A stretch of 64,000 nucleotides of DNA from Pseudomonas sp. FP1742 (GCF_030687145.1 NZ_CP117460.1:4340001-4404000); one strand, 5' to 3'; shown: positions 1 through 9,724, counted from the first letter of the stretch. Program-made: numbers and translations. Notes: generated by a model from the sequence alone, not told the origin.

Positions 1-438
1 CCAACCCGTGCCGACGCGACCATCGCCGATCAGGCCATCGACAGCTGGCCAAGCCAGGTCTACGAGCTGTATCACCAGATCGAAGCCTGGCTGCAACCAC
101 TGATCGAGGTGGGTCTGAAGCTGCGACGCAACTCTACTCACGTGTTCGAGAGTGCCCCGGACGGGGCGACTTACGATTACGCCATCGACCAACTGCTGAT
201 CGAAGGCAACCACCACAGCATCACCTTCGATCCCGTCGCCCGCTTCACCGCTGACGGTGCCGGGCGAATCGAGATTCACTCGACGGGCAAGGAGCTGGCC
301 CTGCTGCGAACCGTGAACGAACACGGCGAGACGCACTGGTGGCTGCAGGCGATCGAGCAATCCGGACAACAACCGGATGCGATCGCGCTGACGGAACACA
401 ACCTGTTGCTGGCGGTGCAAGAAGGCCTGGGGCTTTAA
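1..438 (+). CDS. Conserved hypothetical protein, 5' end outside window
   Basis: An open frame enters from the left edge and ends with TAA at 438. The visible 145 residues are soluble, with no membrane segment or signal peptide. They contain a Trp/Tyr-rich start (SWPSQVYELYHQIEAWLQPL), then alternating short strands with many His and acidic residues. I do not recognise the family. The reading frame is well supported by GC-rich third positions and the lack of stops upstream. It converges with the minus-strand L,D-transpeptidase gene, only 12 bases away, and no clear terminator separates them. Confidence 0.7.
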   Translation, partial: PTRADATIADQAIDSWPSQVYELYHQIEAWLQPLIEVGLKLRRNSTHVFESAPDGATYDYAIDQLLIEGNHHSITFDPVARFTADGAGRIEIHSTGKELALLRTVNEHGETHWWLQAIEQSGQQPDAIALTEHNLLLAVQEGLGL

Positions 439-450
439 GCTCGACTGCGC

Positions 451-2202
451 CTACAGCGTGCTCTGCTCCGCCGCCACCGAGGGAGGCGCCGCTCGCCTCC
501 CATCCAGCGCTGGTCGTTCCGAAGGCAGATTCAGCGCCCGCAATACCGGGGAATCGTACCCATACACATCGGGCTTGAATGTCACGCGCCCATCAAGACT
601 CAGGTCCACCGTCCAGTAGGCCAACAGCACCGGCACTTTCACCGGGAGCCTGACGTTCTCTGTCTTGCCGTTGGCCAACTGCTTTTGAATCCCTTCGCTG
701 TTCCAGTGAACCGGATCGTTGAACAACAGCTCCACCAATTGCAGCGGGTTTTCTACCCGAATACAGCCGGAGCTGGTCGCGCGATTGGATTTGGCGAACA
801 ACTCGCGATGCGGCGTGTCATGCAGATAAATCGAATACTCATTGGGAAAACGAATCACCACTTGCCCCAGGGAGTTATCCGAGCCCGCATCCTGACGCAG
901 GGTAAGGCCGCGCGGGTTGTCCCAATCGACAGTCGACGGATCGAGTACATTGCCATCTCGATCGATCACGCGAATCCGGCTGGCCTCGAGGTAACCAGGA
1001 TTGTCGCGAATCTTCGGCAGCATGTCCTTGAGCAGAATCGTCGGCGGCACGGTCCAGGTCGGGTTGAACGTGACATAGGTGATCGCGGATTGAAAAATCG
1101 GCGTGCTGCGAAACGGCTTGCCGACCTGCACCCGGGAGCGCCAGATCGGTTTGCCGTCGCGATAGAACGCGACTTTATAACCGGCGATATCAACCACCAC
1201 GAAGGTGCCCTGAAGTTTGTACAGCAGCCACCGCGCCCGCTCCATGTTCACACGGACCTGGTCGATGCGCGCCTCGACCGATACATTCAGTGCCGCCAGT
1301 GTCGCCGGCCCCGCCACACCATCTGCCCCGAGGTATTGCTCAGTCTGATACTTCTTCACCGCCGCAATGACGGCGTCATCGTAATCAGTACGCCCGGTCA
1401 TCTGCGGGGCCAGATAACCACCCGCCACCAAACGGGCTCGCAACTGCGCGACCGAGGCATCGTCCATGCCGGGCCTGAGCGTTTGCCCTTCCGGAATCTT
1501 TGGCCAGCCGCCCCGGTCGCGAATCTTGCGCAGTTGCGCCAGGCCTTGGCGCAATGTGCCGTAAACCGCTTCTTGTGGCGGTGCCTGGGCGAAAGCGCGC
1601 GCGATCTCATGGCTGTCGAGGGCGGCGAAGAAGCTGTTGACGTCCTCCCGAGGATCGACGCCGACCGGGTCGAAGTTCCAGTGGATGTCCAGCCGCGACG
1701 GGTCGACCTTGCCTCGGCGCAACTGCAGCAGCGCCGTGATGAACGTCTGGGTGGCCGAGATATCAAAGGCTGCCCGTTGCCCAGGGGTTGGGGTGGTCGT
1801 CTGCATCAATGCCCTGGCCTGGGCCAGCTCGGCTATGTGGAAATCCGCGGGGTCCAGGCCATCGGCCTGGGTGTCGCCCAGGCTTTTCAACAACTGGGCG
1901 ACATCGTCATCGTCCGTCCAGGCGGCGCGATAGCCACGATGGCTATAGAAGTCCATCACCACGCGGTTCACATCGACCCGCTGATGGCCCGGCGACGTGA
2001 GCAGCGGCGGAAACGCCGAACTCAATGGCGCCAGCGCCGCCTGAATCGCTTGACCGACGTAATCACCAGGCGCCGCTTCAGCAACAGTGCTAACGGGAGA
2101 TACCGGCTCAATCGGCGAAGTTTGCGCGATTGCCGTGCCGCTGATCAGAAAGCCCATAAAAAAGAGGCGGCTTATGACGAATAACCTTGTTAACTGCACC
2201 AT
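451..2202 (-). CDS. Murein L,D-transpeptidase, LdtD/YcbB type
   Basis: Enzymes of this family make 3-3 cross-links between meso-diaminopimelate residues of peptidoglycan in the periplasm. The 583-residue product has an N-terminal signal sequence (about residues 1-26, ending GTAIAQ), an N-terminal scaffold domain, a peptidoglycan-binding repeat around residue 270-310 (GYLAPQMTGRTDYDDAV to GVAGPATLAALN), and a C-terminal YkuD domain with the pattern HDTPHRELF followed by SSGCIRVENP. The Cys is the catalytic nucleophile. Length fits the YcbB family. Start ATG at 2202; an internal Met at residue 16 could also serve. It lies divergent from a second YkuD-type gene 81 bases away, so both may share a control region. 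Confidence 0.92.
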   Translation of the reverse strand: MVQLTRLFVISRLFFMGFLISGTAIAQTSPIEPVSPVSTVAEAAPGDYVGQAIQAALAPLSSAFPPLLTSPGHQRVDVNRVVMDFYSHRGYRAAWTDDDDVAQLLKSLGDTQADGLDPADFHIAELAQARALMQTTTPTPGQRAAFDISATQTFITALLQLRRGKVDPSRLDIHWNFDPVGVDPREDVNSFFAALDSHEIARAFAQAPPQEAVYGTLRQGLAQLRKIRDRGGWPKIPEGQTLRPGMDDASVAQLRARLVAGGYLAPQMTGRTDYDDAVIAAVKKYQTEQYLGADGVAGPATLAALNVSVEARIDQVRVNMERARWLLYKLQGTFVVVDIAGYKVAFYRDGKPIWRSRVQVGKPFRSTPIFQSAITYVTFNPTWTVPPTILLKDMLPKIRDNPGYLEASRIRVIDRDGNVLDPSTVDWDNPRGLTLRQDAGSDNSLGQVVIRFPNEYSIYLHDTPHRELFAKSNRATSSGCIRVENPLQLVELLFNDPVHWNSEGIQKQLANGKTENVRLPVKVPVLLAYWTVDLSLDGRVTFKPDVYGYDSPVLRALNLPSERPALDGRRAAPPSVAAEQSTL

Positions 2203-2283
2203 GAATAATCCTTAATCTCCCGTTTTCAACCGGCTAGCGTCGTGGGCGCTGCTAGACTCGAAACAATCAGATGAGACTTGCAT

Positions 2284-2988
2284 ATGGCCCTGGATCGCTT
2301 CGGCTTTTTAATGACGGCCCTGTTGCTGACCGCTTTTACATTACCGGCAGCCTACGCCGATTCGCTTGAAGCCGCGCTGATCAAAGCGGCCCCCGATGCC
2401 AACGCCAAAGTGATTGCCTTGGCCGTACGCGCCTCCCAATGCAGCCGGGCCCAGGACACGACCCCGGTGCAGAGACTGGCCGTGATCGATTATTCCCTGC
2501 CCTCGACCGCGCAACGTCTTTGGGTATTCGACCTTAAACAACGCAAATTGTTGTTCCACGAACTGGTCGCCCATGGCCGCAACAGCGGCGAGAACATGGC
2601 CCGCCAGTTCTCCAATCAGAATGCCAGCTACGCCACCAGCCTTGGTTTGTACCGCACCCAATCCAGCTATGTCGGGCAGAACGGTTATTCCCTGCGCATG
2701 GAAGGTCTGGAGCCGGGCTTCAACGATAACGCTTTCGAGCGAGCGATCGTCATTCATGGTGCGCCTTACGTGAGCCCTGCCCTGGCGCGAGCGAATGGCC
2801 GTATCGGCAGAAGCCTGGGCTGCCCGGCGGTGAGGCCCGCGATTGCGCATCAGCTGATCGACTCGATGAAGGACGGCCAGCTGTTGTTTTCTTACTATCC
2901 GGATCAGCGTTGGTTGAAGTCTTCTTCCTATATCAATTGCGGTAACGCCACCGTGGCGGACTCGTCCAGGCTCAATAGCAGCCGTTGA
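2284..2988 (+). CDS. Murein L,D-transpeptidase catalytic domain family protein (YkuD_2 type)
   Basis: A 234-residue exported protein. A signal peptide covers roughly the first 24 residues (hydrophobic LLLTAFTLPAAYA). The rest matches the compact YkuD_2 family: IHGAPYVSPALA, then RSLGCPAVRP, which supplies the conserved His and the catalytic Cys. The family is predicted to act on peptidoglycan, but its reaction is less well established than that of LdtD. ATG at 2284 was chosen over a TTG two codons earlier. The gene is divergent from the LdtD-like gene. The copper operon starts about 150 bases downstream, and no strong terminator was seen between them. Confidence 0.85.
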   Translation: MALDRFGFLMTALLLTAFTLPAAYADSLEAALIKAAPDANAKVIALAVRASQCSRAQDTTPVQRLAVIDYSLPSTAQRLWVFDLKQRKLLFHELVAHGRNSGENMARQFSNQNASYATSLGLYRTQSSYVGQNGYSLRMEGLEPGFNDNAFERAIVIHGAPYVSPALARANGRIGRSLGCPAVRPAIAHQLIDSMKDGQLLFSYYPDQRWLKSSSYINCGNATVADSSRLNSSR

Positions 2989-3001
2989 ATACAGCACGAA
3001 A

Positions 3002-3017
3002 CTGTCAAAACTGTAAT
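3002..3017 (+). promoter_or_regulatory. Probable CopR binding box upstream of copA
   Basis: CTGTCA-AAACT-GTAAT matches the Pseudomonas CopR consensus CTGACA-N5-GTAAT, as I remember it, with one mismatch. It lies 117 bases before the copA start, on the coding strand, which suits a response-regulator site. A better copy lies before copR at 21450-21465. Confidence 0.7.
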
Positions 3018-3134
3018 CTTGACCTCAGGCTGCTGAAAGGCACCACCCGTTAACCTCCTGCTCATTAAGCCCTCTTCCCTGCGCTCAGGATGGACCTGAG
3101 GGCTTCTTCACGCTGATGGACGGGATAAAACGGC

Positions 3135-4967
3135 ATGCATTCCAACACCTCAAGACGCACCTTCGTGAAGGGCCTGGCTGCAGGCGGGGCCCTGGCTGGC
3201 CTTGGACTGTGGCGCACGCCAGTCTGGGCGGTCACCAGCCCCGGCGAACCGAATGTGCTGGCCGGTACCAACTTCGACCTGTTCATTGGCGAATCCCCGG
3301 TCAACATCACCGGCAACCCTCGAACCGCGATGACCATCAACGGCGGCATTCCCGGCCCCCTGCTGCGCTGGCGTGAAGGCGACACCGTCACGCTGCGGGT
3401 GAAGAACAAACTCAAGGACAGCACCTCCATTCACTGGCACGGCATTTTGCTGCCGGCCAACATGGACGGCGTGCCGGGCCTGAGCTTTCACGGCATCGAA
3501 CCGGACGGCATGTACGTCTACCAGTTCAAGGTCCGGCAGAACGGCACTTACTGGTACCACAGCCATTCGGGCTTTCAGGAACAGTCCGGGGTTTATGGGC
3601 CGTTGGTGATCGATGCCAAGGACCCGGAGCCTTTCCAGTACGACCGCGACTACGTGGTGATGCTCACCGACTGGACCGACGAAGACGCCGTCGGCCTGAT
3701 GAAAAAACTCAAGAAACAATCGGACTACTACAACTACAACAAACGCACCGTGGGCGATTTCATCCACGACGTCAGCGAGAAAGGCTGGGGCTCGACAGTC
3801 GCCGATCGCAAGATGTGGGCCGAGATGAAGATGAACCCCACCGATCTGGCCGACGTCAGCGGCGCCACTTACACCTACTTGATGAACGGCCAGGCGCCGA
3901 ACATGAACTGGACCGGTGTCTTCCGTCCCGGCGAAAAGCTGCGCCTGCGTTTCATCAACGGTTCGTCCATGACCTACTTCGACGTGCGTATCCCGGGCTT
4001 GAAAATGACCGTAGTCGCGGCCGATGGCCAACACGTCAAACCGGTGAGCGTCGACGAGTTCCGCATCGCGGTGGCGGAGACATTCGATGTGATTGTCGAG
4101 CCGACCCAGGACGCCTACACCCTGTTCGCCCAGTCGATGGATCGAACGGGTTATGCCCGCGGCACCCTTGCGGTGAAGGCCGGGTTGTCGGCGCCGGTGC
4201 CACCGCTCGATCCGCGACCGCTGCTGACCATGGATGACATGGGCATGGGCGGCATGGATCACGGCAGCATGGGCGGCGACATGGCGGGCATGGATCATGG
4301 TGCCATGCAGGGCATGGACGGCGGTGACATGCAAGGTATGGACGGCGGTGACATGCAGGGCATGGACGGCGGCAACATGCAGGGCACGAACAGCATGGCC
4401 GGCATGGATCACAGCAGCATGGCCATGGGTGGCATGGCCGGAATGCAATCCCATCCCGACACGGAAAAAGACAATCCCCTGGTGGACATGCAAGCCATGA
4501 GCACCACGCCAAAACTCGACGACCCGGGCATCGGCCTGCGCAAAAACGGCCGTCGCGTGCTGACCTACTCCGACCTGCGCAGCACCTTCGAAGACCCGGA
4601 CGGCCGCGAGCCCGGCCGCACCATCGAGCTGCACCTGACCGGCCACATGGAAAAGTTCGCCTGGTCGTTCAATGGCGTGAAGTTCTCCGACGCCGAACCC
4701 GTGCGGCTCAAGTACGGCGAGCGGGTTCGGGTGGTGTTGGTGAACGACACGATGATGACCCACCCCATTCATTTGCACGGTATGTGGAGTGACCTCGAAG
4801 ACGAGAACGGCCAGTTCATGGTGCGCAAACACACCATCGATATGCCGCCGGGATCAAAGCGCAGCTATCGGGTCACCGCCGACGCGCTCGGCCGCTGGGC
4901 CTACCACTGCCATCTCCTGTACCACATGGAAATGGGCATGTTCCGTGAAGTTCGCGTGGAAGAATGA
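3135..4967 (+). CDS. copA: Copper resistance multicopper oxidase CopA, Tat-exported
   Basis: CopA oxidises and sequesters copper in the periplasm. The 610-residue product starts with a twin-arginine signal ([20 protein letters not shown]). The copper ligand motifs are all present: IHWHG, WYHSHSG, then HPIHLHG and [12 protein letters not shown] near the C terminus, giving the type 1 and the type 2/3 centres. Between them (about residues 365-435) lies a Met/Asp/His-rich insertion with MDHGSM-like repeats, including three exact-length 24-base units at 4305-4376 coding MQGMDGGD/N. Such inserts bind Cu(I). Length is normal for the family. copB follows 10 bases after the stop, and a CopR-like box lies upstream. 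Confidence 0.96.
   Translation: MHSNTSRRTFVKGLAAGGALAGLGLWRTPVWAVTSPGEPNVLAGTNFDLFIGESPVNITGNPRTAMTINGGIPGPLLRWREGDTVTLRVKNKLKDSTSIHWHGILLPANMDGVPGLSFHGIEPDGMYVYQFKVRQNGTYWYHSHSGFQEQSGVYGPLVIDAKDPEPFQYDRDYVVMLTDWTDEDAVGLMKKLKKQSDYYNYNKRTVGDFIHDVSEKGWGSTVADRKMWAEMKMNPTDLADVSGATYTYLMNGQAPNMNWTGVFRPGEKLRLRFINGSSMTYFDVRIPGLKMTVVAADGQHVKPVSVDEFRIAVAETFDVIVEPTQDAYTLFAQSMDRTGYARGTLAVKAGLSAPVPPLDPRPLLTMDDMGMGGMDHGSMGGDMAGMDHGAMQGMDGGDMQGMDGGDMQGMDGGNMQGTNSMAGMDHSSMAMGGMAGMQSHPDTEKDNPLVDMQAMSTTPKLDDPGIGLRKNGRRVLTYSDLRSTFEDPDGREPGRTIELHLTGHMEKFAWSFNGVKFSDAEPVRLKYGERVRVVLVNDTMMTHPIHLHGMWSDLEDENGQFMVRKHTIDMPPGSKRSYRVTADALGRWAYHCHLLYHMEMGMFREVRVEE
4305..4376 (+). repeat. Three tandem 24-base units inside copA
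   Basis: Three in-frame copies of a 24-base unit code for [16 protein letters not shown] and MQGMDGGN. Synonymous differences (GGC/GGT, CAG/CAA) show that the copies have begun to diverge. Slippage here would change the number of copper-binding Met residues without breaking the frame. Confidence 0.85.
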
Positions 4968-4977
4968 GGCGCTACCC

Positions 4978-5868
4978 ATGACCAGACTGAATCGCTCTAC
5001 CCGCCTCGCCTTGGCACTCACCGGCTTCACGGTCTCTTCGGCCATGGCCGCCACCGACGACATGCAGGGCATGGACCATAGCCAGATGCCGGGCATGGAT
5101 CACAGCCAGATGCAGAGCGAGGATTACGGGCAAATGCAGCCTGCGGCGCCAACCCAAAGCCGCACACCGATCCCGGCATTGACCGACGCCGACCGCGCCG
5201 CCGTTTTTGTCAGCCCCGCCGGCCATGACATGCACGACAGTGCGCTCAACTATTACTTGCTCGCCGACAAACTCGAATGGCAGGACGCCGACAACGGCAG
5301 CGCGTTGGCCTGGGATCTGTCCGGCTGGATCGGCGGTGACATCGATCGCCTGTGGCTGCGCTCCGAAGGCGAACGCGTCAATGGCAAAACCGAAGACGCC
5401 GAAGTCCAGGCCCTCTGGGGTCACGCGATCAGCCCATGGTGGGATGTGGTGACCGGCGTGCGCCAGGATTTCAAACCCGGCGCCCCGCAAACCTGGGCCG
5501 CGTTCGGCGTACAGGGCATGGCGCTGTACAACTTCGAAACCGAGGCCACCGCCTTCATCGGCGAAGGTGGCCAGACCGCTGCACGGCTGGAAGGCGACTA
5601 CGACATCCTGCTCACCAACCGGCTGATTCTGCAGCCGACCGCTGAGCTCAACGTCTACGGCAAAAACGACCCGCAACGGGGCATCGGCTCCGGGTTGTCC
5701 AACACCGAAGCCGGGCTGCGCCTGCGCTATGAAATCCGCCGGGAATTCGCGCCCTACATCGGCGTGACCTGGAACCGCACCTACGGCAAAACCGCCGATT
5801 ACGCCAGGGACGAAGGCGAGGACCGCAGCGAAGCCCGACTGGTCGTCGGCGTTCGAATGTGGTTCTAA
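4978..5868 (+). CDS. copB: Copper resistance outer-membrane protein CopB
   Basis: CopB family proteins are outer-membrane beta barrels that help exclude or bind copper. The 296-residue product has a Sec signal peptide (ending SSAMA), then a short Met/His-rich segment ([18 protein letters not shown]) that probably binds copper, then a barrel rich in alternating aromatic strands that ends in VVGVRMWF, with the C-terminal Phe expected of outer-membrane proteins. ATG at 4978 sits 10 bases after copA and is followed directly by the signal peptide. A longer in-frame extension upstream overlaps copA and is not credible. It is co-transcribed with copA. Confidence 0.95.
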   Translation: MTRLNRSTRLALALTGFTVSSAMAATDDMQGMDHSQMPGMDHSQMQSEDYGQMQPAAPTQSRTPIPALTDADRAAVFVSPAGHDMHDSALNYYLLADKLEWQDADNGSALAWDLSGWIGGDIDRLWLRSEGERVNGKTEDAEVQALWGHAISPWWDVVTGVRQDFKPGAPQTWAAFGVQGMALYNFETEATAFIGEGGQTAARLEGDYDILLTNRLILQPTAELNVYGKNDPQRGIGSGLSNTEAGLRLRYEIRREFAPYIGVTWNRTYGKTADYARDEGEDRSEARLVVGVRMWF

Positions 5869-5923
5869 ACGCTTCAACTCAAAAACCTAAAAAACAACCG
5901 CTTAAAGCGGTAAGAGGCCTTGC

Positions 5924-6307
5924 ATGCGCACCATCAAAATCACCGCTGTCGCCATCGCACTTTCCACCGGGCTGCTCATGAGCGCACTGGCTCAAGCCCA
6001 CCCGAAACTGCTCTCCTCCACCCCGACCGAAGGCGCGGACGGCGCAGCACCGAGCAACATCGAACTGCACTTCTCCGAAAACCTCATGACCCAATTCTCC
6101 GGCGCAAAACTGGTCATGACCGAAATGCCCGGCATGGCCCATTCCCCCATGCCGATGAAAGCCAAGGTCTCCGGCGGCAGCGACCCGAAAACCATGGTCA
6201 TCACCCCACTCTCGCCACTGCCCACCGGCAGCTACAAAGTCGAATGGCGCGCCGTGTCTTCGGACACCCACCCAATCACCGGTAATGTTACGTTCAAAGT
6301 GAAGTGA
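5924..6307 (+). CDS. copC: Periplasmic copper-binding protein CopC
   Basis: CopC is a small periplasmic copper carrier with a cupredoxin-like beta fold. The 127-residue product has a signal peptide ending SALAQA; the mature protein begins with His (HPKLLSSTPTEG), the N-terminal Cu(II) ligand in this family. It also carries the Met-rich stretch EMPGMAHSPMPMKAK, which binds Cu(I), and the C-terminal DTHPITGNVTFKV. A perfect palindrome (ACCGCTT-A-AAGCGGT, 5897-5911) lies just before the ribosome site AAGAGG and may set expression relative to copAB. copD starts 4 bases after the stop. Confidence 0.95.
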   Translation: MRTIKITAVAIALSTGLLMSALAQAHPKLLSSTPTEGADGAAPSNIELHFSENLMTQFSGAKLVMTEMPGMAHSPMPMKAKVSGGSDPKTMVITPLSPLPTGSYKVEWRAVSSDTHPITGNVTFKVK

Positions 6308-6310
6308 TTG

Positions 6311-7234
6311 ATGAGCGACTCGGTCGGCATTGCCCTGCGGTTTACGTTGTATGTGGATTTGATGCTGTTGTTTGGCATGGCGCTTTTTGGGCTGTATAGC
6401 CTTAAAGGGCAGGAACGAGTGTCGGGGGCGGTGCTGCCGTTTCGGTCGACGCTGGCGGGAACGGCCGTGTTGGGCGCGATGTTGTCCGTCGCCAGCATGG
6501 TGACGATGGCGAGTGCCATGAGCGGTGAATCGGACTTTGCCGAACTGCGCCCGCACATCGAAATGATGCTGTTCGAGACGGACGTCGGGTTGGCTTGGGG
6601 CGTTCGCATTGTTGCACTGGCCGTCGCGGGTTTAGTGGTGATGCTCCGTGCGCCTGGCTTGAGTTTATGGGTCGCGGCTGTTGCCGGTGGTGTTGCCCTC
6701 GCCAGCCTGGCCTGGAGCGGGCATGGGGCGATGGATGAAGGCAATCGTCGCTTTTGGCATTTCGCGGTGGATATAGCGCACCTGTTGGCGGCGGGGGCCT
6801 GGCTTGGCGCGTTGCTGGCGTTTGCGTTGATGGCCAAGATCAACGCCCTGCAAACCGAAGCTCGCATCAGGTTGCTGGCCCGCGCGGTTAACCGGTTTGA
6901 AGCGATTGGCGCGGCTATCGTCTTGGTCATCACAGTGACGGGAGTCGTGAATTATCTGTTCATCGTTGGGCCGAAGCTGGACGAGGTGTTTCTCAGCACT
7001 TACGGGATTCTGCTGTTCATCAAAGTGATGCTGTTTGCCGGCATGCTGGTGCTCGCCGCGTTGAACCGGTTTCACCTTGGGCCGTTTCTGGAGCGGTCGT
7101 TGCGGGATGGGCAATACACGGTCGCCGCCAATGCGTTGCGGCGCAGCGTGGTGGTGGAATTGGCGGCGGCAGTGGTGATTGTGGGGTTGGTGGCTTGGCT
7201 CGGAACGCTGAGCCCGGAAATGGATGCCCAGTAA
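6311..7234 (+). CDS. copD: Copper resistance inner-membrane protein CopD
   Basis: CopD works with CopC and is thought to move copper across the inner membrane. The 307-residue product is almost wholly hydrophobic, with about eight membrane segments and the family's conserved His residues ([29 protein letters not shown]). ATG at 6311 follows the copC stop by 3 bases; a TTG immediately before it is in frame but less likely. Codon choice is unlike copABC: it favours G- and T-ending codons (TTG, GCG, GGG), whereas copA-copC favour C-ending codons, and the change falls exactly at the gene boundary. Confidence 0.94.
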   Translation: MSDSVGIALRFTLYVDLMLLFGMALFGLYSLKGQERVSGAVLPFRSTLAGTAVLGAMLSVASMVTMASAMSGESDFAELRPHIEMMLFETDVGLAWGVRIVALAVAGLVVMLRAPGLSLWVAAVAGGVALASLAWSGHGAMDEGNRRFWHFAVDIAHLLAAGAWLGALLAFALMAKINALQTEARIRLLARAVNRFEAIGAAIVLVITVTGVVNYLFIVGPKLDEVFLSTYGILLFIKVMLFAGMLVLAALNRFHLGPFLERSLRDGQYTVAANALRRSVVVELAAAVVIVGLVAWLGTLSPEMDAQ

Positions 7235-7388
7235 GGAAATGAAAGCATCCGATGACCGGCCAGAGCAGTCAGTGGACAGGGTGAGGGTCCTTTACTAGCG
7301 TCTAACCACACTAGATTTCAAGCCAGAGGGTTCAACACCCAAGCGCCAAGGTGAAAAAAGCGGCGCAATTATCGAAAGGAGTTCGAAA

Positions 7389-7730
7389 ATGGCTGAAGTA
7401 ATGAAAGTGGTGGATGTCGACTTAAAAATACTTAAATCAAACCCACCGCAGCTACACATATCGGCAATTGGCCTGGTGCATTCTGGTGGATGGACAAACG
7501 CGAGACTGGAGCCGCGGGTTTACATTCAATTCCCACCAGACGGCATTCAGGACTTCGATTTTGTTGCTGATCCGCCCCAAGGAGCCGCTATTCAGGTCAT
7601 CCTTCCCATCGACGCATCAAAACTTTGGAAAGACCCGCCACTCGATAAACTCAAGGGAGTAAGAGTGCACTCTGCTAGCAACTCGATTGAAGCGCATCTT
7701 AAGAGTTCGAAGTCCGTGGCTTGTGGATAA
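7389..7730 (+). CDS. Hypothetical protein, 113 residues
   Basis: A strong ribosome site (AAAGGAG, 7 bases before ATG) supports this frame. The protein is soluble, beta-rich, with no signal peptide or Cys pairs except a C-terminal SVACG. Motifs such as SGGWTNARLEPRVYIQFPPDG and FVADPPQGAAIQVILPID suggest a small beta-sandwich. I do not recognise the family. Base composition is more AT-rich than copD or the neighbours downstream, which suggests acquired DNA. The preceding 150 bases after copD hold no other gene. Confidence 0.7.
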   Translation: MAEVMKVVDVDLKILKSNPPQLHISAIGLVHSGGWTNARLEPRVYIQFPPDGIQDFDFVADPPQGAAIQVILPIDASKLWKDPPLDKLKGVRVHSASNSIEAHLKSSKSVACG

Positions 7731-7957
7731 ACAACTCATGTAGAGGGATACGTGTCGGGCCTTGCCTGACACGTATCAGCCATTGGAATGTCACCCTGGC
7801 AGCACAACAAACCTCTGTGGGCGTCGTTTGATATGGATCAACAACGCCCTGCGACCGTGGCGTAAGTTCAAGATCACTCCCTCTAACGGGAACACAACAT
7901 ACCCTGGTCCGCAGCCATCCGGCGCTGCCGCCCCGCGTTATCACTGTGGAGATCGCC

Positions 7958-8362
7958 ATGCACATCTACGTCAAGTCCCTCCTGGCCGCACTGGTCATGA
8001 GCAGCCCATTGCTGACGCTGGCTGCCGAATACCCCGAAACGGCACCCGCCGCCCCCACCGATAACGCAACCCAAGCCACGCCCATGCAAGACAAGGCCAT
8101 GAGCGAACAGATGAAGAAAATGCAGGCGGCCCACGACAAAATGATCGCCGCCAAAACCCCGGCCGAACGCCGGGCGGCGATGCAGGAAGCCATGACTACG
8201 ATGAGAACAAGCCTCGGCATGCTGCACGACAATTGCAGAGGTATGGGGATGGGCATGGGCATGTCCGGTGGCAAGGGCAGCTCGGATACAGCGATGATGG
8301 ACATGATGATGAAAATGATGGATCAGCAATCCAGGATGATGAAGATGCCGATGGGCCAATAA
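7958..8362 (+). CDS. Exported Met-rich, probably metal-binding protein
   Basis: A 134-residue protein with a Sec signal peptide ending LTLAA, a charged helical middle (MSEQMKKMQAAHDKMIAAK) and a C-terminal run of Met residues (GMGMGMGMSGG, MMDMMMKMMDQQSRMMKMPM). It resembles small periplasmic copper-binding proteins by composition, but there is no recognisable fold. ATG at 7958 is preceded by GTGGAGA. Its place, between copABCD and a DUF2933 peptide, supports a role in copper or silver handling. This is inference from context and composition. Confidence 0.8.
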   Translation: MHIYVKSLLAALVMSSPLLTLAAEYPETAPAAPTDNATQATPMQDKAMSEQMKKMQAAHDKMIAAKTPAERRAAMQEAMTTMRTSLGMLHDNCRGMGMGMGMSGGKGSSDTAMMDMMMKMMDQQSRMMKMPMGQ

Positions 8363-8456
8363 GCATCGCGCCATAGCCCCCGTCGCAGACGGTTGGCATT
8401 GGCCGGCATGGCCGGACGACACCCCGCAACATTTTCGTCAGAACGGAGCGCGTCAC

Positions 8457-8660
8457 ATGAACCACTCAAACCCCTCGACACCTCCAGCCACCTCGTTCTG
8501 GCGCAGCAAACCCGGCATCGCGCTGGGTATGCTGCTGGTGATCGGACTGTTCTACCTGGCCCGCGAGCATTACGGCCATATCTACCCCCTTCTGCCCTAC
8601 CTGATTCTATTACTGTGCCCGCTGATGCACCTGTTCGGGCATCACCACGGCAGACACTGA
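8457..8660 (+). CDS. DUF2933 family small membrane protein
   Basis: A 67-residue protein with two hydrophobic segments (GIALGMLLVIGLFYLA and IYPLLPYLILLLCPLMHLF) and a His-rich tail (GHHHGRH). This is the layout of DUF2933 proteins, which often lie beside copper or heavy-metal efflux genes. It follows the Met-rich protein by 94 bases on the same strand and may share its transcript. The tail could bind metal at the cytoplasmic or periplasmic face; the orientation is not known. Confidence 0.85.
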   Translation: MNHSNPSTPPATSFWRSKPGIALGMLLVIGLFYLAREHYGHIYPLLPYLILLLCPLMHLFGHHHGRH

Positions 8661-8800
8661 CCCATGCAGCGCCATCTCGATCATCAAGCTCATTGAACCA
8701 GGGCCGGGGAGCATCGCATTCAGCGTGGATGACAGCCAAGAAGCGGTTTCACTACACTGATCCATCCTTGCCCCCACTCCATCACAAAAGCCCGATAACC

Positions 8801-9592
8801 ATGAAAACCATAAAAAGCACATTGCTGCTCAGTGGCCTGCTGGCGCTATCCTGCGGCGCTCAGGCAGAGCAAAGCCCTTCGCACCTGGACACCGTCCTGC
8901 AACAAGGCCAACTGCGCGTTTGCACCACAGGCGACTACAAACCCTATACCTTCAAAGGTGAAGACGGCGAATACTCGGGCATCGACATCGCCATGGCCCG
9001 CACGCTGGCCGACAGCCTGGGCGCGAAGGTCGAGTGGGTCCAGACCACCTGGAAAACCCTGATGCCCGACATGCTCGCGGGTAAATGCGACATCGGTGTC
9101 GGCGGCATCTCCGTCACCCTGGAACGCCAGAAAAAAGCCTTCTTCAGCACCACCCTGGACGTCGACGGCAAAATCCCGCTGGTGCGCTGCGAAGATCAGG
9201 CGAAATACCAGACCCTCGAACAAATCAACCAGCCTTCGGTTCGCCTGGTCGAACCGGCCGGCGGCACCAACGAAGCCTTCGTCCACGCCTTCCTGCCCAA
9301 GGCGCAATTGCAACTGCACGACAACGTGACCATCTTCCAGCAGCTGCTGGACAAGAAGGCTGACGTGATGATCACCGATGCGTCGGAAGCGCTGTATCAG
9401 CAGAAACTCAAACCGGGTTTGTGCGCGGTTAACCCGACGCAATACATGCAGTATGGGGAAAAGGCTTATCTGCTGCCACGGGATGACATCAGCTGGAAGT
9501 TGTATGTCGATCAGTGGCTGCACCTGGCCAAGGTGACGGGGAACTACCAGAAAATCCTCGGTCAGTGGATAGCGGTGCCAGAGGCTAAATAG
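8801..9592 (+). CDS. Periplasmic solute-binding fold protein, PheC (cyclohexadienyl dehydratase) like
   Basis: A 263-residue exported protein (signal peptide ending CGAQAE) of the type-3 solute-binding fold. It closely follows P. aeruginosa PheC as I remember it: TTGDYKPYTFK, GGISVTLERQKKAFFS, PAGGTNEAF, NVTIFQQLLDKKADVMITDA and EKAYLLPRD. PheC converts prephenate or arogenate to phenylpyruvate or phenylalanine in the periplasm. The GGTNE Glu, which I recall as the catalytic acid, is kept. An amino-acid-binding role remains possible, but no ABC permease genes lie nearby, which favours the enzyme. An in-frame extension upstream of 8801 overlaps the DUF2933 gene and is not credible. Confidence 0.85.
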   Translation: MKTIKSTLLLSGLLALSCGAQAEQSPSHLDTVLQQGQLRVCTTGDYKPYTFKGEDGEYSGIDIAMARTLADSLGAKVEWVQTTWKTLMPDMLAGKCDIGVGGISVTLERQKKAFFSTTLDVDGKIPLVRCEDQAKYQTLEQINQPSVRLVEPAGGTNEAFVHAFLPKAQLQLHDNVTIFQQLLDKKADVMITDASEALYQQKLKPGLCAVNPTQYMQYGEKAYLLPRDDISWKLYVDQWLHLAKVTGNYQKILGQWIAVPEAK

Positions 9593-9610
9593 CCTACAGC
9601 CACCCATTCC

Positions 9611-9660
9611 CTGTAGCAGCTGGCGCAGCCTGCGTCCGGCTGCGCAGCAGTCGCAAAATC
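9611..9660. repeat. Intergenic hairpin-forming repeat
   Basis: GTAGCAGCTGGCGCAGCCTG followed by the inverted GGCTGCGCAGCAG can fold into a hairpin. It resembles a dispersed intergenic repeat of fluorescent pseudomonads. Only one copy is in this window, so the family assignment is from memory. Confidence 0.4.
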
Positions 9661-9724
9661 AGAGCACACGGTTCATCAGGCAAATCACGCAACGGCGGAA
9701 ACACCCAAGCCGTTGCGTCATTCC

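Noticed and set aside
685..2184. Long plus-strand open frame of 499 codons opposite the L,D-transpeptidase gene
   Set aside because: Its translation is rich in Arg and Gln with no family motif; it mirrors a well-supported YkuD gene and reflects GC-rich antisense.
3150..4832. 560-codon minus-strand frame rich in His opposite copA
   Set aside because: The His-rich parts are the antisense of the copA Met/Asp codons. The copA frame has all copper motifs and a Tat signal.
5897..5911. Palindrome before copC as a terminator
   Set aside because: There is no T-run and it lies just before the copC ribosome site, so it was kept only as a note in the copC entry.
8393..8800. N-terminal extension of the PheC-like protein by about 136 residues
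   Set aside because: It overlaps the DUF2933 gene in another frame and would precede a normal signal peptide.
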